42,500 nt of DNA, taken from positions 1-42,500 of the forward strand of contig CAJNDS010002240.1 in assembly GCA_905221605.1 (NCBI GenBank), read 5' to 3'. This stretch comes from Symbiodinium natans (Eukaryota; Sar; Dinophyceae; Suessiales; Symbiodiniaceae). The position numbers and the translations under genes are program-made. This document shows positions 37,793 through 42,500 of the stretch, piece by piece. Each line of letters opens with the position of its first letter. Position 1 is the first letter of the stretch. The notes under the pieces were generated by a model. That model made no database searches and had not been told where the DNA came from. It saw nothing but the letters and a program-made list of their open reading frames with translations.

Positions 37793-37866
37793 CCTAATCC
37801 AAGGACGCTGACACGGGGAGGTCTTAGCTTTCGGACCCCAGAACCCTTCACACTAATACCTTCTTT
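37793..37866 (-). CDS. Block C exon 12 (borders uncertain)
   Basis: Open frame SPKEGISVKGSGVRKLRPPR then VSVLG between a TTTAGGG array upstream and a CCCTAAA array downstream (coding sense). Donor probably TTAGG|GTTTAG. Confidence 0.45.
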
Positions 37867-37873
37867 CGGCGAG

Positions 37874-38016
37874 GGTTTAGGGTTTAGGGTTTAGGGTTTA
37901 GGGTTTAGGGTTTAGGGTTTAGGGTTTAGGGTTTAGGGTTTAGGGTTTAGGGTTTAGGGTTTAGGGTTTAGGGTTTAGGTTAGGGTTTAGGGTTTAGGGT
38001 TTAGGGTTTAGGGTTT
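37874..38016 (+). repeat. Interstitial TTTAGGG array
   Basis: About 20 heptamers with one short unit (TTAGG) near 37979, in the intron between C11 and C12. Confidence 0.95.
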
Positions 38017-38026
38017 CTCTGAAAAC

Positions 38027-38093
38027 CGCATTGGCGGCCTGCGGAGGTGCCTCCTCCTCATCCTCCTCCTCCTCGGCATCAGGCGAAATCCAC
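38027..38093 (-). CDS. Block C exon 11, acidic
   Basis: Acceptor TGCCAG|G, donor ATGCG|GTTTTC. It reads WISPDAEEEEDEEEAPPQAA. The Glu run comes from a GAG/GAT tandem, so it is a low-complexity acidic linker. Confidence 0.55.
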
Positions 38094-38109
38094 CTGGCAA
38101 GATCCGGAA

Positions 38110-38300
38110 AGGTTTAAGGTTTAGTTTAGGGTTTAGGGTTTAGGTTGAGGACTTGGGGTTTAGGGTTTAGGGTTTAGGGCTTAGGGTTAGGGTTTAGGGT
38201 TTAGGGTTTAGGGTTTAGGGTTTAGGGTTTAGGGTTTAGGGTTTAGGGTTTAGGGTTTAGGGTTTATGGTTTAGGGTTTAGGGCTTAGGGTGTCGGGTAG
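38110..38300 (+). repeat. Interstitial TTTAGGG array
   Basis: Two blocks, the second with about 15 heptamers, in the intron between C10 and C11. Confidence 0.95.
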
Positions 38301-38492
38301 GGGTTTAGAGGTTTAGGGGTTTCGGGGTTTAGGGGGTTAAGCGTTTTGGGGTTTAGGGGTTTAGTGGTTGAAGGCCCTAAACCCTGAACGCCAAACCCTC
38401 AACCCCTAACGCTCAGCGCCAGCTTTGATCTTTCCACTTGACTTTCCCCGACACAACATGCACACAGTCCTACCTTTACCTTGGCTGGTCAC

Positions 38493-38531
38493 CCGAAGCA
38501 CTCGACTCCCTGAAAACCCCAAGCCGTAGGC
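38493..38531 (-). CDS. Block C exon 10, 39 nt
   Basis: Follows the introner at 38532-38611. Joined to C9 it reads LGLRAFGRPTAWGFQGVECF, donor TTCGG|GTGACC. Supported mainly by the in-frame junction. Confidence 0.5.
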
Positions 38532-38611
38532 CTTGGGATGTTCCGTCCTTAATAGGGATGACAGTACCCCCTATCATCCCTATTAAGGGCGATAGTCGAA
38601 GGGGGAACATC
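38532..38611 (-). mobile_element. Introner-like hairpin family H, GA-AG intron of 80 nt
   Basis: Coding strand starts GATGTTCCCCC and ends GGAACATCCCAAG before G. Long internal complementarity (CCCTTAATAGGGATGA against TCATCCCTATTAAGG-type sequence) makes a near-complete hairpin. Removal leaves C9 and C10 in frame. Related copy at 39485-39585. Confidence 0.7.
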
Positions 38612-38670
38612 CGACCAAAGGCTCTAAGTCCTAAATCCGCCAACCTCCGAGGAAGCCAGCTAAGGCGGCC
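38612..38670 (-). CDS. Block C exon 9
   Basis: Acceptor AATGTAG|G; reads GRLSWLPRRLADLGLRAFG. The donor is the first base of the hairpin element (GGTCG|GATGTT). Confidence 0.55.
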
Positions 38671-38756
38671 CTACATTCAGGTTCCCGAATCGGTGCCTGT
38701 CAATAGTCACCTTTAACAATGCACAACAAGGGTTTAGGGTTTAGGGTTTAGGGTTC

Positions 38757-38861
38757 AGGAGCTCCACAACGTCTGGAACAATCCGCAGGTGTCTTCGCCC
38801 TGCCGAGGAGCCGTACTTCCAGCTGCTCATCAGTTCGCGCTTTGACCTCCGATACTGTGGG
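38757..38861 (-). CDS. Block C exon 8
   Basis: Acceptor TTTGCAG|CCC; reads PTVSEVKARTDEQLEVRLLG then RAKTPADCSRRCG. The donor is unclear (GTGGAG at 38767 or GAACCC at 38756). Confidence 0.6.
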
Positions 38862-39031
38862 CTGCAAAGCTTACAGTTGCAGCTCAGGCTGAAGTCAACT
38901 GAGGTTTACGGCTTTCATAGACCCTGTTCTAACATATACAACCGAACTTGTAGAACTTTTGAACCGGAAGCATACACACGGCCAGCTCACTCAATATGAG
39001 GCTACGAAACGTAGCAGGGAACCCCCAAAAC

Positions 39032-39116
39032 CTCGCATGCTGCTGCCCAGCCACCACCCCCGCGCGGCGGAGGCCATCATCAGCCCCCGGAGGGGTGGCG
39101 AAGATGCGCCAGCCCG
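39032..39116 (-). CDS. Block C exon 7
   Basis: Acceptor AGTAGCAG|CG, donor GCGAG|GTTTTGG. It reads GWRIFATPPGADDGLRRAGV then VAGQQHA. The plus strand has an equally G/C-rich frame ending at 39141, so the strand choice relies on splice borders and neighbours. Confidence 0.45.
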
Positions 39117-39265
39117 CTGCTACTTCCTCGGCTCAGCGTAATTCCCACAAACAAAGCAAATCTTAAGCATCATAAGACCCAAAGTCCTAAACAATTGAAA
39201 CCCTAAACCTTTGAAACCCTTGAATACCCTCAACCCAAAGCCCCACAGCCCAAAACCCGTAAAAC

Positions 39266-39338
39266 CAAGACAGGGCGAGGCACTTCCCAGCGTGCCGGGA
39301 CTCCGACAAACAGCGGTGCCACCGTGAGCGGCTTGAAC
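39266..39338 (-). CDS. Block C exon 6
   Basis: Acceptor CCACAG|G, donor GTCTTG|GTTTTAC. It reads FKPLTVAPLFVGVPARWEVP then RPVL. Clear coding character. Confidence 0.65.
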
Positions 39339-39344
39339 CTGTGG

Positions 39345-39466
39345 GGCTTTAGGGTTTAGGGATTAATTAGGGTTTAGGGTTTAGGGTTTAGGGTTTAGGG
39401 TTTAGGGTTTAGGATTTAGGGTTTAGGGTTTAGGGTTTAGGGTTTAGGGTTTAGGGTTTAGGGTTT
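39345..39466 (+). repeat. Interstitial TTTAGGG array
   Basis: About 15 heptamers, one interrupted by ATTAATTAGG, between C6 and the hairpin at 39485. Confidence 0.95.
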
Positions 39467-39484
39467 TGTCGGCCTTTGTGGGTT

Positions 39485-39585
39485 CTAGCTTGGGATCTTC
39501 CCCCTTATACTGACAGTCCTGAATGGGAATCACAATACCCCATATTACAATCCCTATTCAGGGCTGCTAGTGTAGGGGGAACATC
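39485..39585 (-). mobile_element. Introner-like hairpin family H, copy 2
   Basis: Coding strand starts GATGTTCCCCCTACACTAGC and ends GAAGATCCCAAGCTAG. The two halves are complementary over nearly 50 nt. Upstream frame TPRETCRQAFPRKPTLG (39586-39637) is open, and joining after CTAG continues it as THKGRQN. A GA-AG intron of 101 nt, closely related to 38532-38611. Confidence 0.65.
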
Positions 39586-39842
39586 CCAAGTGTTGGCTTT
39601 CGTGGAAAAGCTTGTCTACAGGTTTCTCTGGGGGTCTGGGGTGCAAACAGGATTGGGTGCAGAGATGTCACAGGGGCTTAGGGTAACTTGTTAGCCCAGT
39701 AACGATATTCGAATGAGGGGACCCCTTTTCGGGTTGGCTACTTTTTACTAAGGGAACCTTGAACCAAAAACACGGGATACGGTGCCACTGGGCTACCAAG
39801 GTAACAAGTGTGTTTTGGGTGTGTGGGCTTTGGTGGTTGGGT

Positions 39843-39894
39843 TCAGATTTGCCGCTTAAGGGCCTCGGAGTTTATGTTTGGCGCAGCAGTTTTG
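39843..39894 (-). CDS. Block C exon 5 with stop
   Basis: Acceptor CCTACAG|C; reads KTAAPNINSEALKRQI and stops at TGA (39845-39843). Could be the last exon of an upstream gene, making block C two genes, or a GC donor may skip the stop. Confidence 0.5.
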
Positions 39895-39933
39895 CTGTAG
39901 GTTACCCTAAACCCAAAACCCAAAACCCTAAAC
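39895..39933 (-). repeat. 39-nt telomere-like intron or in-frame insertion
   Basis: Coding strand GTTTAGGGTTTTGGG at the start, TAACCTACAG at the end. The length is a multiple of three and contains no stop, so the frame stays open whether or not it is spliced. Confidence 0.5.
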
Positions 39934-40036
39934 CGGTTTTTGAGGCTTGGAGGAGGGAAAAGCGGGTTCATGTAATCCGAGGATCTGATGAATAGAACGG
40001 TCCCGAACCCTCCAGGAAGACTACTTTCCATTACGG
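39934..40036 (-). CDS. Block C exon 4 (5' border uncertain)
   Basis: Reads ESSLPGGFGTVLFIRSSDYM then NPLFPPPSLKNR, up to AACCG|GTTTAGGG. The frame is open upstream to 40079. An alternative frame is also open but less protein-like. Confidence 0.5.
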
Positions 40037-40114
40037 GAGCCAAAAGTCCCAAAATGCCCAAAAAAACCCGGGATTTCAAGAAACAAAATCGGCGACCCCA
40101 AAAAATTAGAAATG

Positions 40115-40310
40115 CCGAAAGCTACAGGGAATAATAAAACAGCCGAGATTTGAGGAAAATTTGAATCCCAGCAAAGAAACATTACTGTAGAAGCTACAGG
40201 GAATAAAAAAGCAACTGAGATTTGAGGAAAATTTGGATCCCAGCAAAGGAATTTACTGTGAAAGCTACACGGAAAAATGAAACACCTGGGAATTGAGGAA
40301 AACAAAATAA
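40115..40310 (+). repeat. 71-72-bp tandem repeat, three units
   Basis: GAAGCTACAGGGAATA-type starts at 40121, 40193 and 40264, with shared GAGATTTGAGGAAAATTTG and ATCCCAGCAAAG. AT-rich. Confidence 0.8.
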
Positions 40311-40910
40311 ACGCAACACAAATTGAATACTGAATTTAATTCATTAGGACAATTAATTACTTAATTAAACTACTCAATTAGTTACTAAATAATGAAGAGG
40401 CTGGAAGAAGGCTAAGAAACATGTGAAGCTACAGTCTTTGCAGGGTCTTTCTGCAAGCTGGGCTCTGCTGCGTTCTCTGCAGTGCTTGCAAAGCTGCAAA
40501 AGCGCCTCTAAACAACGGCCCAAGATTCCCTGCCACCAGAGGTTTTTGGAATTGGAGGCTGCAGCAGAAAACTGCAATTCCTTATCTACAAAGAAACATC
40601 CACCAACGCCGGGGTGGTGATTCCTACTGCTCTACGCTTCGTTTTGGGAGGAAGCCCCTTCGGAAACCTTTTGAAGCTCAATCAAACCTAACTCAGTAAA
40701 TGATCGTGAAATACTATGTACTACTGCTCATGCTACATATACATACATGTTTGTATTTCTATTTATCATCACTATATATAGATGTATATATATATATAGT
40801 ATTTTGATTTTTTTAAGGTTTCAAATTAGGCGGACAAAAGGCGAGACCTCGAGCCCTAATACATATTACGTATACGTCTTATATGCATTGAGTAACAACC
40901 TACAAAAAAA
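40311..40910. other. AT-rich spacer, no clear gene
   Basis: Includes TTAATTAAAC-type sequence (40330-40390), a GC-richer patch at 40400-40620 with frames open on both strands (plus reading MKLQSLQGLSASWALLRSLQ), and a TA-rich run near 40770-40800. No exon is supported. Confidence 0.4.
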
Positions 40911-41128
40911 CTAACCCTAGACCCTAAACCCTAAACCCTAAACCCTAAACCCTAGACCCTAAACCCTAAACCCTAAACCCTAAACCCTAATAAGAAATAA
41001 ACAAAAATGCCCGAAAGGCAAACCGAGTAATGAGGAACCATATAACCCTCTCCCGACCCTTGGGTCCCACATTCCGTCAGGGTTTAGGGTTTAGGGTTTG
41101 GGGTTTAGGCTAAGAGCCATGCAGAAAC

Positions 41129-41195
41129 CCCGTGGCAGATGTGAGCCCGGGGGCGGGTAGTCTTGTGGGAATGTCATCTGGAACACGAAGTGGGC
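41129..41195 (-). CDS. Block C exon 3, possible UBC/E2-like fold fragment
   Basis: Acceptor GGCCAG|G, donor CACGGG|GTTTCTG. It reads AHFVFQMTFPQDYPPPGSHL. The hF-x-F-x-M-x-FP-x-DYP-x-P pattern recalls the strand before the PxxYPxxPP motif of ubiquitin-conjugating enzymes. The catalytic HPN and Cys region is not seen downstream, so the assignment is tentative. Confidence 0.5.
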
Positions 41196-41217
41196 CTGGC
41201 CAAGGGTTCGTGTTCCG

Positions 41218-41320
41218 AGGTTTAGGGTTTAGGGTTTAGGGTTTAGGGTTTAGGGTTTAGGGGTTTAGGGTCTAGGGTCTAGGGTCTAGGGTCTAGGGTT
41301 TAGGGTTTAGGGTTTAGGGC
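41218..41320 (+). repeat. TTTAGGG / TCTAGGG array
   Basis: Heptamers with a run of four TCTAGGG units (about 41270-41297) in the intron between C2 and C3. Confidence 0.9.
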
Positions 41321-41462
41321 TTCAGAGTGTAAAGCGTGGGGTTTAGGGGTGCAGGTGTAGGGGTTTGAAAGATTCAGGGTTCGGGGTTCAAGGTTTCAGG
41401 GCTTCACCCTTAAACTCGAAAGCCCTTGCCCTGTAAGGGGAGGCTGTAACCCAGAACCACTA

Positions 41463-41527
41463 GCCCTAAACCCTAAACCCTAAACCCTAAACCCTAAACC
41501 CTGAACCCTAAACCCTAAACCCTAAAC
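41463..41527 (-). repeat. CCCTAAA array at the C2 donor
   Basis: Nine heptamers; the donor TTAGG|GTTTAGG of exon C2 is its edge. Confidence 0.95.
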
Positions 41528-41593
41528 CCTAATATGGGCCTCTTGCAAAGGCCCCTTGGAGGCTGCGAGCTCCGCCTGCCAGGCAAACCAGTC
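41528..41593 (-). CDS. Block C exon 2
   Basis: Exactly 22 codons, phase 0-0, acceptor GGCAG|GAC. It reads DWFAWQAELAASKGPLQEAH. With C3, the W-x-A plus GP pattern ahead of FPxDYP fits the beta-sheet of an E2-like domain, though loosely. Confidence 0.6.
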
Positions 41594-41613
41594 CTGCCGC
41601 GCTCATGAAAAAG

Positions 41614-42135
41614 GACCTTAAACCCTAAACCCTAAACCCTAAACCCCTAAACCCTAAACCCCTAAACCCCTAAACCCCCAAACCCTAAACCCTAAACCCT
41701 AAACCCAATACCCCTAAACCCCTAAACCCCAAACAACTCCAAAGGGCTAAGGGTTAACAGGGCTTATGGGCTTAAAGATCCGAAGCTCCTCATGCCCCTT
41801 GTGCCCGCAAAGCCTGCACCCTTGACGCTATAAACCCTCAACCCGCACGTACCCTAAACCCTAAACACTAAACCCTGAACCCTAAACCCGAACCCTAAAC
41901 CCTAAACGCTAAACGCTGAACCCTAAACCTGAACCCTAAACCCGAAACCCTAAACCCTTAAACTCAAGGTTCGAGTCTTGGGGGTTGCAGCCAGGGTTTC
42001 GGCTTTCGGGCCCTAAACCCTAGACCCTCGGGCTCCAAACCCTAAACCCTAAACCCTAGACCCTAAACCCTAAACCCTAAACCCTAAACAACCCTAAACC
42101 CAAACAACCCTAAACCCTAAACCCTAAAAAACCTT
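41614..42135 (-). repeat. Degenerate CCCTAAA region
   Basis: Several CCCTAAA and CCCCTAAA blocks separated by short unique stretches (41745-41840, 41960-42000). No exon is supported in between. Confidence 0.8.
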
Positions 42136-42183
42136 ATACTCAAGGTTCGCGTCTTGGGTTTTTAAGTCCCGGGCCCTCCTAGG

Positions 42184-42239
42184 GTTGAGGACTCTTCTTG
42201 TCGATGGCAGCCCAGACAAGCAGAGACAAAAAGAGAGGG
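42184..42239 (-). CDS. Block C exon 1 (weak)
   Basis: Open minus-strand frame LFLSLLVWAAIDKKSPQ between array blocks. Short, with unplaced borders. Confidence 0.3.
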
Positions 42240-42240
42240 G

Positions 42241-42395
42241 GTTCAGGGTTCAGGGAGTTCAGGGTTCAGGGTTCAGGGTTCAGCGCTCAGGGTTCAGGGT
42301 TCAGGGTTCAGGGTTTAGGGTTTAGGGTTTAGGGTTTAGGGTTTAGGGTTTAGGGTTTAGGGTTTAGGGAGTGGGGGGGGGGGGGGGGGGGGGGG
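42241..42395 (+). repeat. TTCAGGG array, TTTAGGG array, then 23-base G run
   Basis: About nine TTCAGGG-type units, then about nine TTTAGGG units, then G at 42373-42395. Variant and canonical units are segregated, not mixed. Confidence 0.95.
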
Positions 42396-42500
42396 CGATG
42401 TTGTGGGACCTTTCAAACCCTAAAACTCTGAAACCCTATCAAACCCTCAAACCCCCACTTAAAGGACCAGGGCACTTAGTAAGTAGGGTGTATAGGTACC

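Noticed and set aside
38959-39141. Plus-strand 60-codon frame ending CYFLGSA
   Set aside because: G/C-rich codons also fit the minus strand, where splice-like borders and neighbouring exons agree; kept as an alternative only.

Overview
The window looks like nuclear DNA of a dinoflagellate, most likely Symbiodiniaceae or a near relative. Three things point there. The plant/dinoflagellate-type telomere heptamer TTTAGGG/CCCTAAA is scattered through almost the whole window as interstitial arrays. A decayed Ty1/copia retrotransposon carries the RNase H and C-terminal motifs I associate with dinoflagellate copies. Repeat families at 36.5-36.9 kb and 25.7 kb encode peptides I recall from Symbiodinium gene models. 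The last two are recollections, not searches. I see no rRNA, tRNA, CRISPR array or bacterial operon.

The main result is that the short GC-rich segments between telomere-like blocks are mostly exons, nearly all on the minus strand. Read 5' to 3' on that strand they form blocks C (about 42.2-37.1 kb), B (25.3-13.2 kb) and A (12.5-4.2 kb). In block A, 14 exons from 12528 down to an in-frame TAG at 4230 can be joined with matching codon phase at every junction; A2-A14 alone give 1797 nt, a multiple of three. In block B, 17 exons from 25333 down to 16156 join the same way. I chose among candidate splice sites partly to keep phase, so agreement is supportive, not proof. The blocks may be one very long gene or several; I recognise no family in A or B, and one exon pair in C vaguely resembles a ubiquitin-conjugating (E2) fold.

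The introns are of two kinds. Most are filled with TTTAGGG or CCCTAAA arrays, and many donors lie inside the repeat itself (G|GTTTAGGG). Others are 80-270 nt elements with terminal inverted repeats whose ends sit at or within about 30 nt of the splice sites, with GT-AG, GC-AG or GA-AG borders: introner-like elements. Several unrelated inverted-repeat families occur side by side.

Other regions: 1-880 GC-rich and 880-1330 AT-rich unique DNA; 2.0-3.2 kb unique DNA without a clear gene; 7.8-10.1 kb a nest of repeats (G/C tract, three-copy tandem unit, a 466-bp inverted-repeat element with a 4-bp target duplication); 21.7-22.5 kb a decayed coding repeat between 80-bp direct repeats; 25.8-26.4 kb a 600-bp CTA microsatellite; 26.4-34.0 kb an island free of telomere repeats with little clear coding; 34.1-35.2 kb the copia relic; 35.2-36.5 kb a composite telomere-like array; 40.0-40.9 kb AT-rich DNA with a 71-bp tandem repeat.
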